A stretch of 64,000 nucleotides of DNA, from positions 27,192 to 91,191 of the forward strand of contig JAYRMR010000018.1 of NCBI GenBank assembly GCA_041912595.1, given 5' to 3'. The position numbers and the translations under genes were made by a program. Position 1 is the stretch's first letter, and each line of letters begins with the position of its first letter. The notes under the pieces are model-generated. The model was given only the letters and a program-made list of their open reading frames with translations, was not told where the DNA came from and did not search any database. Positions 37,358-47,600 of this stretch are shown here, piece after piece. This stretch comes from Roseateles_B sp041912595. Lineage in GTDB: Bacteria; Pseudomonadota; Gammaproteobacteria; Burkholderiales; Burkholderiaceae_C.

Positions 37358-38032
37358 TCAGTCGCCGAACCAGGCCGGCACGTGCGCCAGGGCCTGCTCC
37401 AGGCTGGAGAGGACCACACATCGCGGGGCGATGTCGGGGTCGGGGTCTTTGAGGTCGGGCACGAGCACGACGCCCATGCCGGCGGCAAGGGCGCCCGTCG
37501 CGCCGTAGCTGGAGTCCTCGAAGACGAGGCAATCACTGGCGGGCACGCCGAGGCTGCGGGCGGCCAGCTCGAAGAGGTCGGGATGAGGCTTGCCACGGGC
37601 GACCTGGTCGCCGCCATGGACGGGGTCGAAATGCGGGGCGATGCCCGCCGCGCCCAGCCGGTCCAGCACCTTGGCATGGCGGGTGGACGAGGCCACCGCG
37701 CAGCGCACGCCGCGGTCGCGCAGGGCTTGCAGAAGAGGCGTCACGCCGGGCTTGAGCGCGAAGCCGCGGCCCTCGAAACGGCGGGCGACGTCGGCATCCA
37801 CCGCCTCGTACATGCGCTCGGCGGCCTCGACGGAACCGAACCAGCCGGCCAGCAGCGCGAGGCAGTCGGGGCGGCTGCGGCCGACCGTCAGGCGGTAGTC
37901 GGCGGCCGTCAGCGGGCGCCCGGCCTCGGCGGAAAGCCGCAGCCAGGCGTCCTGGATGGGCCGCTCGGAGTCGAGCAGCAGGCCGTCCATGTCGAAGACC
38001 GCCGCGCGGTAGCGGCGGGAGGCGGTGCTCAT
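37358..38032 (-). CDS. HAD-superfamily phosphatase (beta-phosphoglucomutase/phosphoglycolate type)
   Basis: A 224-residue HAD hydrolase. Motif I AVFDMDGLLLDSE is near residue 12, motif II CAVASSTRHAKV near residue 114, motif III lysine in GKPHPDLFELAARSLG near 150, and motif IV VFEDSSYGATGALAAGM near 172. The small cap domain lies between the first two. The substrate could be a sugar phosphate or phosphoglycolate; no neighbour decides it. It is between hemL and mpl on one strand with gaps of 31 and 15 bases. Confidence 0.9.
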   Translation of the reverse strand: MSTASRRYRAAVFDMDGLLLDSERPIQDAWLRLSAEAGRPLTAADYRLTVGRSRPDCLALLAGWFGSVEAAERMYEAVDADVARRFEGRGFALKPGVTPLLQALRDRGVRCAVASSTRHAKVLDRLGAAGIAPHFDPVHGGDQVARGKPHPDLFELAARSLGVPASDCLVFEDSSYGATGALAAGMGVVLVPDLKDPDPDIAPRCVVLSSLEQALAHVPAWFGD

Positions 38033-38063
38033 GGCGTCAGCGTGTCGGCGGGGCGGCCGGTGC

Positions 38064-39350
<1,287 letters not shown>

Positions 39351-39370
39351 GGGATCGGGTCTGAGGGGGA

Positions 39371-40327
39371 TCAGTGGATGCGGCGCGGGCCCTTGGCGGG
39401 CTCGTCCATCATCAGGTCGTGGCCGTGCTCATGCTCGGCGGCGGCACCGGGCTCGCCTTCGCCTTCCTCGCCGGGCGGGAGGGCCCAGAAGAAGCGGTCG
39501 GGCACCACATTGCCCATGCCGGGGCGGAAGCCGGCGTCCAGGCTCTGGTCCAGGAAGGCCAGGGCCTCGCCGACGGCGGCGTGGATCTCAGCGCCCACCG
39601 ACAGCAGGGCGGCCAGCGAGGCCGACAGCGTCTCGCCGGCGCCGATGAAGCTGACCTCGAAGCGCTCGAACTTCTCGCCGGTGATGGGGCCCTGCGGGTT
39701 GGCCAGCACGTTGTCCACGAACTGGTTGGGCAGGGCGATGCCGGTCACCAGCACGTGCTGGGCGCCATGCTCGGCGGCGGCCACTGCCAGCTCGCGCGGG
39801 GAGGCCGGACGGCCGGCGTCCCAGTCGGGCAGGAGGAAGTCGGTGAGGGTCTTGTGGTTGCCCACGAGCACCTGGGTCTGGGGCAGGATCAGCTCGCGGA
39901 AGCTGTCGCAGTAGCTCTGCTGCTGCTCCTCGTCCAGCCAGCTGATCGAGGGCATGTAGGCCACGAGGGGGACGTCGGGGTAGTCCGACAGCACCTCGGC
40001 CACGGCGCTCACGCCCTCGGCGCTGCCCAGGAAGCCGACCTTCCAGGCCGCCACCGGCACGTCCTCCAGCACCGAGCGGGCCTGCTCGACCAGCAGGTCG
40101 CTGTCGAGGGTCTGGTGCTCGAAGATCTCGGCGGTGTCCCGCAGCACGATGGCCGTGACCACCGGCAGCGCGTGGGCGCCCATGGCGGCGATGGTGGCGA
40201 TGTCGCTCGCGATGCCCGTCGCCCCGGTGGGCTCGCTGGCATTGAAGCTCATCACGCAGGCCGGCGCCTGCGCTTCTTCGTCAGCCGCTGCGGCGTCCGG
40301 GGGGAGGGGGGTGTCAGGGCTGTTCAT
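39371..40327 (-). CDS. thiD: Hydroxymethylpyrimidine/phosphomethylpyrimidine kinase, ThiD-like
   Basis: A 318-residue ribokinase-fold protein likely phosphorylating hydroxymethylpyrimidine for thiamine synthesis. It starts MNSPDTPLPPDAAAADEEA and has the substrate region VMSFNASEPTGATGIASDIATIAAMGAH near residue 25. The anion-hole motif near residue 235 reads FIGAGETLSASLAALL, where standard ThiD has GTGC. A His/Glu-rich tail (EHEHGHD) closes the protein. Betaproteobacterial homologues share the partnership with hemL. The altered motif leaves a PdxK-like or non-thiamine kinase role possible. Confidence 0.8.
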   Translation of the reverse strand: MNSPDTPLPPDAAAADEEAQAPACVMSFNASEPTGATGIASDIATIAAMGAHALPVVTAIVLRDTAEIFEHQTLDSDLLVEQARSVLEDVPVAAWKVGFLGSAEGVSAVAEVLSDYPDVPLVAYMPSISWLDEEQQQSYCDSFRELILPQTQVLVGNHKTLTDFLLPDWDAGRPASPRELAVAAAEHGAQHVLVTGIALPNQFVDNVLANPQGPITGEKFERFEVSFIGAGETLSASLAALLSVGAEIHAAVGEALAFLDQSLDAGFRPGMGNVVPDRFFWALPPGEEGEGEPGAAAEHEHGHDLMMDEPAKGPRRIH

Positions 40328-40502
40328 GGTGGAGCGGGAGGGCCAGGCGGAGCCTGATGATGACCGGGCGACGATGCGATCAGACGGGTGCTTCGGCAAT
40401 AGTGCGCGGAATTCTCGGCTCGTCCGCCCTTGTGCGGATAAGCCCCGAGTCTCCTGTTGCATCTGTGCCTATATGCTCCGCGAGAACGTCCGGGGGGCGT
40501 GG

Positions 40503-40526
40503 CTACAATCTTTCGTCGCATTGTAG
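40503..40526 (+). promoter_or_regulatory. Inverted repeat overlapping a -10-like box before rubredoxin
   Basis: CTACAAT (40503-40509) and ATTGTAG (40520-40526) form a perfect seven-base inverted repeat with a ten-base spacer. TACAAT also looks like a -10 box, so the pair could be an operator or the base of a leader hairpin for the rubredoxin-pil operon. Confidence 0.4.
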
Positions 40527-40544
40527 TGAGCAAAGAACTGTATC

Positions 40545-40718
40545 GTGAGCGAAGCAAGTACCTGGATGTGCCTGATCTGCGGCTGGATGTATGACGAAGC
40601 CGCAGGCGATCCCGAGCATGGCATTGCCCCTGGCACCGCCTGGGCCGACGTGGACATGAACTGGACCTGTCCCGAATGCGGTGCTCGCAAGGAAGACTTC
40701 GAGATGGTCCGCATCTGA
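40545..40718 (+). CDS. Rubredoxin
   Basis: A 57-residue iron protein that passes single electrons in the cytoplasm. The four iron ligands are Cys9 and Cys12 (WMCLICGWMYDEAAGDPEHG) and Cys42 and Cys45 (WTCPECGARKEDFEMV). The start is GTG at 40545; no ATG is available upstream of the first cysteine except the internal Met8, which would leave no residue before CxxC. It is divergent from the thiD-like gene and sits 75 bases before pilG, the usual rubredoxin-pilG order in Burkholderiales. The electron partner is unknown. Confidence 0.93.
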   Translation: MSEASTWMCLICGWMYDEAAGDPEHGIAPGTAWADVDMNWTCPECGARKEDFEMVRI

Positions 40719-40793
40719 CGGGCGGGCCCGTCGGACTGACAAGACACAAAGCACGCGGCAAGCGTGTTCCCCACCGCTGAAGGAGTAGCTGGG

Positions 40794-41195
40794 TTGGACG
40801 GGAAAGCGCAAGAAGGCAAGACGGCCGCGACCAAGGTGCTGGTCATTGATGACAGCAACACCATTCGTCGCAGCGCCGAGATCTTTCTCAAGCAGGGCGG
40901 TCACGAGGTCGTGCTGGCGGAGGACGGCTTCGATGCCCTGTCCAAGCTGAGCGACTACCAGCCGGACCTGGTGTTCTGTGACATCCTGATGCCGCGGTTG
41001 GACGGCTACCAGACCTGCGCCATCATCAAGCGCAATCCGCAGTTCGCGCATGTGCCGGTGATCATGCTGTCCTCGAAGGACGGCCTGTTCGACAAGGCGC
41101 GCGGCCGGATGGTCGGGTCGCAGGACTACCTCACCAAACCATTTACCAAGGATCAACTGCTGCAGGCGGTGCAACAGCACCGCTCGCAGTCCTGA
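40794..41195 (+). CDS. pilG: Twitching motility response regulator PilG
   Basis: A 133-residue stand-alone CheY-like receiver. Visible are the acidic pair in KVLVIDDSNTIRR near residue 19, the phosphoacceptor aspartate in LVFCDILMPRLDGYQTC near 62, the hydroxyl residue in VPVIMLSSKDGLFDKARG near 90, and lysine in DYLTKPFTKDQLL near 112. I choose the TTG at 40794: AGGAG ends eight bases before it, while a GTG at 40764 lies upstream of that ribosome-binding site. PilG acts downstream of ChpA to promote pilus extension in Pseudomonas. Confidence 0.92.
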   Translation: MDGKAQEGKTAATKVLVIDDSNTIRRSAEIFLKQGGHEVVLAEDGFDALSKLSDYQPDLVFCDILMPRLDGYQTCAIIKRNPQFAHVPVIMLSSKDGLFDKARGRMVGSQDYLTKPFTKDQLLQAVQQHRSQS

Positions 41196-41269
41196 GCCGC
41201 CGGGTCGATACCGGGCGCTGCTGACGTCGGACGCGGCCCCCTCCACCCCCTGCCCAGCAAGGAGCTTGC

Positions 41270-41647
41270 ATGACTATCGAAAAAATTCTGCTGGTCGACG
41301 ATTCCAAGACCGAACTGCATCACCTGAGCGAGATGCTGACCAAGCGCGGCTATGCCGTGCGCACCGCCGAGAACGGCGAGGAAGCCATGAAGCGCCTCGA
41401 GGAAGAGGTGCCGCACCTGATCCTCATGGACGTGGTGATGCCGGGCCAGAACGGCTTCCAGCTGACCCGCGCCATCACCCGTGACCCGCGCTTCCAGCAC
41501 GTGCCGGTGATCATGTGCACGAGCAAGAATCAGGAAACCGACAAGGTCTGGGGCATGCGCCAGGGTGCCTCCGACTACGTGGTCAAGCCCGTCAAGTCCG
41601 ACGAGCTGATCGCCAAGATCAAGGCGCTCGAAAGCGCCAAGGGCTGA
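41270..41647 (+). CDS. pilH: Twitching motility response regulator PilH
   Basis: A 125-residue CheY-like receiver beginning MTIEKILLVDDSKTELHHLSE, with the phosphoacceptor in LILMDVVMPGQNGFQ near residue 52, VPVIMCTSKNQETDKVWG near 79 and DYVVKPVKSDELIAKI near 104. GGAG is five bases before the ATG. In Pseudomonas PilH opposes or tunes PilG output from the same kinase. Seventy-four bases follow pilG; pilI starts six bases after its stop. Confidence 0.94.
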   Translation: MTIEKILLVDDSKTELHHLSEMLTKRGYAVRTAENGEEAMKRLEEEVPHLILMDVVMPGQNGFQLTRAITRDPRFQHVPVIMCTSKNQETDKVWGMRQGASDYVVKPVKSDELIAKIKALESAKG

Positions 41648-41653
41648 CGCAAC

Positions 41654-42184
41654 ATGGCCAACAAGCAAGCCCTGCGGGAACTGCAGCAGCGCCTGGCGCA
41701 GCGGATGCAGGCGGCGCGGGAACAGACCAACAGCGCCAGCTGGCTGGCCGTCGAGGTGGCGGGGCACGCCATGCTGTTCTCCTTGAAGCAGGCCGCCGAG
41801 ATCTTCTCGCCCGTGCCGCTCAAGACCGTGCCCTACGCCCAGCCCTGGATGCTGGGCGTGGCCAATCTGCGCGGGGGCTTGCACACGGTCGTGGACCTGG
41901 CGGCCTTCCTCGGCGCCCGTGAGCCCGGGACCCGCCTGGATGCCAACCAGTCGCGTTTCGTGGCCATCAATTCCGATCTGAACATCAACTGCGCCCTGCT
42001 GGTCGACCGCCTGCTGGGCCTGCGTTCGGACGAGCAGCTGAGTCCCGATCCCGATGCAGGCGAGGTGGGCGCGCAGCCCCGTTTCGCCGGGGCGCGCCTC
42101 AAGGACGAGCATGGCCGCAGCTGGCAGGTGCTCGATCTCGAGGCGCTGTCCAAGCACGAACAATTCCTGCGCATCGTCGCCTAA
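41654..42184 (+). CDS. pilI: CheW-like adaptor PilI
   Basis: A 176-residue CheW-domain protein coupling the receptor PilJ to the kinase ChpA. Typical segments are WLAVEVAGHAMLFSLKQAAEIFSPVPL near residue 30, MLGVANLRGGLHTVVDLAAFLG near 66, and NINCALLVDRLLGLRSDE near 105. It starts six bases after pilH and precedes pilJ by 72 bases. There is no pilK methyltransferase gene in the cluster, unlike in Pseudomonas. Confidence 0.93.
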   Translation: MANKQALRELQQRLAQRMQAAREQTNSASWLAVEVAGHAMLFSLKQAAEIFSPVPLKTVPYAQPWMLGVANLRGGLHTVVDLAAFLGAREPGTRLDANQSRFVAINSDLNINCALLVDRLLGLRSDEQLSPDPDAGEVGAQPRFAGARLKDEHGRSWQVLDLEALSKHEQFLRIVA

Positions 42185-42256
42185 ACCTGCATGCGACGGC
42201 CGAACGCGAGACGGCCGCGCGTCATTCACGCTATCTAACAGACGTCAGAGGGTCAG

Positions 42257-44596
42257 ATGAGCTTCCTGGACAAGATCAAGAGCATGGGCAAGCAAGAGGG
42301 TGAGCACGCACCCGAAGGGCTCCACGACGCCACGCCGGAGGCGCAGGCCTCCATCATCGAAGGGGCTGAAACGGTCCAGGTCGAGGCGCATCCGGCCGAC
42401 GTGTCCATCATCTCGGAGGCCACGCCGACCGCCGAGCAGGCCGCTCCCGCCAGCGAATACACCGAGGGCGCGAGCAGCACCACCTTCGGTCAGACCACCA
42501 CCTTCGGCAACACGCAGGCCGCCGACCCCGCCGCCGCACTGACGGCCGTGGCCGCCGCCGCGGCCGCCGACCGTGTCAAGCGCCAGCGCACCCTGACCGC
42601 CCTGGTGGCGGTGGGCCTGGTCGGCACCGCCGCCACGGTGGGTCTGAACGTCTGGAACAGCAGCCGGACGGCCGCACAGGTGCGGGCTTCCGGTCAGGCC
42701 ATGATGCAGTCGCAGCGTCTCGCCAAGGCCGTGTCGACCGCCACGATGGGCAACACCCAGGCCTTCGCCGAACTGCGCGAGAGCTCCTCGGTGCTGAGCG
42801 GCATCGCCAACAACCTGCGCACCGGCGAAGGTGAGCTGGCCAAGGCCTCGGGCGATGCACTGCAGACCCTGGAGAACCTCGCCCCGAAGATCGCGCTGGC
42901 CGAGAAGAACGCCAAGCTCGTGCTGGGCCAGGAAAAGATCCTGACGCAGGTGGGCGCCGCCTTGCGCACCATCAATCGACAGTCGTCTGACCTGCTGGAA
43001 AGCGCCGAGGCCGTGTCCTCGCTGGCTCTGCAGCAGAACAGCTCCTCCGTCGAGATCGCGGCCGTGGGCCAGATGGTGATGCTGACCCAGCGCATCGGCA
43101 AGAGCGCCAACGAATTCCTGACGCAGGAAGGCGTGAACGCCGAGGCCGTGTTCCTGCTGGGCAAGGACCTGAACACCTTCCGCGAAATCAACGAGGCCCT
43201 GCTCAAGGGCAACTCCGAGCTGGGCCTGAAGGCCGTGGGCAATCCCCAGATGCGCGAGCGTCTGGCCTCGCTGCTGAAGCAGTTCGAGGAAACCCGCAAC
43301 CAGGCGTCCGCGATTCTGAGCAACATGCCCGGCCTGGCCTCCGCCCGTGAGGCGCAGGCCGCGATCCTGGCCGACAGCGAACCGCTGCGAAAGGGCCTGG
43401 ACCAGGCCGGTCAGCAGCTCGAGGCCTCGGGCGGCACGAGCCCCCTGATGCTGCTGCTGATGGCCGGCTCCCTCGTGGCGCTGGTGGTCGGCGCAGTCGG
43501 CTTCCTGCGGCTGTACGTGGCTGAACAGGCGCACCGGACCTCGATGGCTGAAGAGCAGCGCAAGCTGGCCGAGCAGCAGGAGCAGGAGGCCAAGCGCGTC
43601 AACGATGCGAACCAGGCCGCCATTCTGCGACTGATGAACGAACTGCAGTCGGTCGCTGAAGGTGACTTGACGCAACAGGCCACGGTGACGGAAGACATCA
43701 CGGGCGCCATCGCCGACTCGGTGAACTACACGGTGGAAGAGCTGCGCAACCTGGTGACCCAGGTGCAGTCCACGGCCGCACGGGTGACGGAAACGACCGG
43801 CCAGGTCGACCAGACCTCGACCGAGCTGCTGGCAGCCTCGACCGAACAGCTGCACGAGATCCGCGCCACCGGTGAGGCCGTGCTGCAGATGGCCGAGCGC
43901 ATCAACCAGGTGTCCTCGCAAGCGCAGCAGACCGCTGAGGTGGCCCGCCAGTCGCGTGAAGCGGCCGAGCAGGGCAAGCAGGCGATGGAGAACAACATCG
44001 GCGGTATGAACCAGATCCGCGAGCACATCCAGGAAACCTCCAAGCGCATCAAGCGCCTGGGCGAGTCCTCGCAGGAAATTGGCGAAATTACCGAGCTGAT
44101 CTCGGACATTACCGAGCAGACGAACGTGCTGGCACTGAACGCCGCCATCCAGGCCGCGTCGGCCGGTGAAGCCGGTCGCGGCTTCTCGGTGGTTGCGGAA
44201 GAAGTGCAGCGCCTGGCCGAACGCTCGGGCGATGCCACCCGCCGGATTGCCGCGCTGGTGAAGACCATTCAGACCGACACCCAGGATGCCGTGGCCGCCA
44301 TGGAGCGCTCCACGCTGGGGGTGGTGCAGGGTACCAAGCTGTCCGATGCCGCCGGCCACGCGCTGGAGGAGATCAACGAGGTGTCCCGCCGCCTGGATGA
44401 CCTGATCGCCCGCATTTCCGAGTCCGCCGTGAACGAAGCCCGTTCCGCGAACGACGTCGCGTCCAACATCCAGCACATCTTTGCCGTGACCGAGCAGACG
44501 GGTGAGGGCACGCGCTCCACCGCCCAGATGGTGCACGAGCTGTCGCGTTCCGCCGAAGCCCTGAAGCAGTCGGTGTCGCGATTCAAGGTCGAGTGA
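42257..44596 (+). CDS. pilJ: Twitching motility chemoreceptor PilJ with long N-terminal extension
   Basis: A 779-residue methyl-accepting receptor. A cytoplasmic extension of about 110 residues, rich in Ala, Glu, Thr and Pro, precedes the first membrane helix (about 113-133). Two PilJ-type periplasmic modules follow (about 140-390; QRLAKAVS and TQRIGKSANEFL repeats), then helix two near 394-416, a HAMP region and the signalling domain with the hairpin tip ITEQTNVLALNAAIQAASAGEAGRGFSVV split around residue 620. P. aeruginosa PilJ is 682 residues and lacks the long extension. Upstream ATG and the KIKSMGKQ start are supported by AGAGGGTCAG ahead. Confidence 0.94.
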   Translation: MSFLDKIKSMGKQEGEHAPEGLHDATPEAQASIIEGAETVQVEAHPADVSIISEATPTAEQAAPASEYTEGASSTTFGQTTTFGNTQAADPAAALTAVAAAAAADRVKRQRTLTALVAVGLVGTAATVGLNVWNSSRTAAQVRASGQAMMQSQRLAKAVSTATMGNTQAFAELRESSSVLSGIANNLRTGEGELAKASGDALQTLENLAPKIALAEKNAKLVLGQEKILTQVGAALRTINRQSSDLLESAEAVSSLALQQNSSSVEIAAVGQMVMLTQRIGKSANEFLTQEGVNAEAVFLLGKDLNTFREINEALLKGNSELGLKAVGNPQMRERLASLLKQFEETRNQASAILSNMPGLASAREAQAAILADSEPLRKGLDQAGQQLEASGGTSPLMLLLMAGSLVALVVGAVGFLRLYVAEQAHRTSMAEEQRKLAEQQEQEAKRVNDANQAAILRLMNELQSVAEGDLTQQATVTEDITGAIADSVNYTVEELRNLVTQVQSTAARVTETTGQVDQTSTELLAASTEQLHEIRATGEAVLQMAERINQVSSQAQQTAEVARQSREAAEQGKQAMENNIGGMNQIREHIQETSKRIKRLGESSQEIGEITELISDITEQTNVLALNAAIQAASAGEAGRGFSVVAEEVQRLAERSGDATRRIAALVKTIQTDTQDAVAAMERSTLGVVQGTKLSDAAGHALEEINEVSRRLDDLIARISESAVNEARSANDVASNIQHIFAVTEQTGEGTRSTAQMVHELSRSAEALKQSVSRFKVE

Positions 44597-44646
44597 TCGC
44601 CCTTCAGCCCACAGCAACAAAACAGATCTAGAAGGCAAGACCCGGC

Positions 44647-47600
44647 ATGGATTTCCCGCGCGATTCCGAGTTCCCCGCGGACCTCAGCCCCCTGGCCTGG
44701 GTGCAGGAGGAATTGCGCCGCTCCCTGGAGTCAGTGCACAAGACCTTGCGCCGTGTGCTGCGTGACAACGAGAGCCGCAGCACCCTGATGCTCGGTGGCG
44801 AGCCCCAGGGCCCGCACCAACTGGTTGAGGCCGCTGCCGCGCAGCTGCATCAGCTCGTGGGCGTGGTGTCCGTGGTGGGCCTGCCGGCCGGTGCCAAGCT
44901 GCTGGGCGCCAGTGAGCGTGCGCTGCGTCACCTGGCGACCGCCCCCCAGAACCTGGACCTGCATGCCGTCGAAGCCGTCGAGCGCGCGCATTTCGCGCTG
45001 CTGGCCCTGATCACCCGCATGCTGGCGGGCAATGCCGTCTCCACGCTGGCCCTGTTCCCGTCCTATCGCGAGCTCTCCGAGCTGGCGCAGGCCGAGCGGG
45101 TGCATCCGGCGGATCTGTGGCATCACGAATGGACCTGGCGCGAAGTGCCGGGCTTCCCGCCGGTCTCGGGCCTGCGCCCGGATGCCGTGCGCAATGTCTT
45201 CGAGTCCGCGCTGCTCAAGCAGATGCGCGCGCCGGCGCCCAGCCACGCCCGCCTCCTGAGCGAGCTGTGCGCGGGCCTCGGTGCGTCCGCGGCCGACCAG
45301 CAGTCCCGCACGCTGTGGCAGCTGGCCTCCGCCCAGTTCGAGGCGCAGGCCCAGGGCCTGCTGCAGACGGACAACTACGCCAAGCGCCTGGGCTCGCGTC
45401 TGCTGTCGCAGCTGCGCGCCGGCAGCTCGGGCGAGGTGAGTGTCTCGGACCGCCTCGGCCAGGATCTGCTGTTCTTCTGCGCCCAGGCGCGCCTGCCGGC
45501 GCAGGCCAGCCAGGCGCCGCGTCTGAACGCCGTGCGTGCCGCCTATCACCTGGAATCGGCCGCCACCGGCAACTACGAGGATCAGAGCCTCGGCCGCATC
45601 GATCCGAACTGGGTCGCGCAGGCCAAGCGTCGCGTGCATGCCGCCAAGGAGGGCTGGTCCGCCGCCGCCGAGGGTGAATCGCACCGCCTGGCGAGCCTCA
45701 GCGAGCAGTTCGCAGCGCTGTCCGAGTCCCTCGGCCAGCTCTTCCCCGAAGGCGCCGTGCTGGGCGAGGTGCTGCAGCGCGCCGTCGTCGCGACGCTGCG
45801 CTCCAACCAGCCGCCCGCGCCGCATCTGGCCATGGAGGTGGCCACGGCCATCCTGTACATCGAGGCCGCCCTGGATGACGCCGCCTTCGACCAGCCCGAG
45901 CAGGCCGATCGCGTGCGCTCCCTGGCCCGGCGCGTGTCGTCCGTGGCCCGCGGCGAGGCGCCCGAGGAACTCGAAGCCTGGATGGAGGATCTGTACCGTC
46001 GCGTCTCGGACCGCCAGACCCTGGGCAGCGTCGTGCACGAGCTGCGCGCCAGCCTCACCGAGATCGAGCGCCAGATCGACGAATACTTCCGCGACCCCGC
46101 CAAGCGCGAGGTCCTGATCCCCGTGCCGGGCCAGCTGCAGAGCATGCGCGGCGTGCTGAGCGTGCTGGGCATGGACCAGGCCGCGCTGGCCTGCGTGCGC
46201 ATGCGTGACGAGATCGATGCGCTCGCCAGCACCGAGGTCGACCCGAGCCTGGCCGGCCCCAAGGAGATCTTCGACCGCCTGGCCAACAACCTGGGCGCCC
46301 TGGGCTTCCTCATCGACATGCTCAGCGTGCAGCCGCAGCTCGCCAAGCGCATGTTCCATTTCGACGATGCGTCCGGCAGCCTGAACTCCGAGGTGCGTCG
46401 CCAGAAGAGCGCGCCCGTCGCGGTGCCCAACTCCTCCGACCTGCTCAGCCAGGTGCAGGCCGCCGCCGCGGCCGTGGCGTCCGGCGAGCTGCCGGCCGAG
46501 GACCTGGCCCGCAGCCTCGAACTCATCGCCCTGCAGGCACGCGCCGCCGACGAGACCTCCGTCGCCGAGGCTGCGCAGTCGGCCAAGCAGATGCTGGACG
46601 CCGCCCGCCCCGAGACCGTCGAAGGCGCGGCCGCCCCGGCCGGTGCCGACGAGGCCCGGGCCCAGGCGGCGCAGTCCCTCAACGACCTGGTCGCGGCCCG
46701 CACGCCGGTGATGCCGGAGCTGCCGCCCGTCAGCGCGCCCATCCCCGAGGATCCCGCCGCCCTGGACCAGGAAATGCTGGAGATCTTCCTGGCCGAGGCC
46801 GAGGAAGTCTGCCAGACCGCCCGCGAGGCCCTGCAGGCCCTGGGCGAGCAGAGCCAGAACCTGGAGCACATGACCACCGTGCGCCGGGCCTTCCACACGC
46901 TCAAGGGCAGCTCGCGCATGGTCGGGCTGAACGAGTTCGGCGAAGCCGGCTGGGCCTGCGAGCAGCTGTACAACGCCCGCCTGTCCGACCAGAAGGGCGC
47001 CGACAAGGCGCTGCTGGACTTCTCGAACCAGGCCCTCGACTACTTCGACACCTGGGTCGCCGACATCGCCGCCCAGCGCTTCGGCCGCCACAGCGCCGCA
47101 CCGCTGCGCCAGAGCGCCGACGCCCTGCGCCTGCATGGCCAGTACCTGCCGCTCGCGGCCGTCGCGGCGCCGGAACCCGTCCCGGCCGCAGTGGCCGAGC
47201 CGGTGGCCGAACCGCAAGCCGCGCTGCCCGTTCCCGAACCGATGGCAGACGTGCCGGCCGAGCTGCCGCCCGCCTTCGCCGTCACCGAGATCAATGGCGC
47301 GCTGTCGGATGACACCGACGCGCTGCCCGAGCTGAGCCTCGACCTGACCGAGCTGGCTGAGCCCGCTGTCGAGATCGCGCCGGTGGTCGAGGCGCCCGCG
47401 ATGCCGCTGGAGCTGTCTACCGAACTGCCGACCGAGCTGCCGACCGAGCTGCCGGAGCTGGGCGAGGCCCTCTCGCTGGACGAGCTGCCCGAGCTGGGCG
47501 AAGTCATCGAGATGCCGGTGCTGGCCGACGACCTGTCGCTGGATCTCTCGCTGGATGCGTCGGCCGCGACGCCGGCCGAACCGGAGCCCCTCGCCACCGA

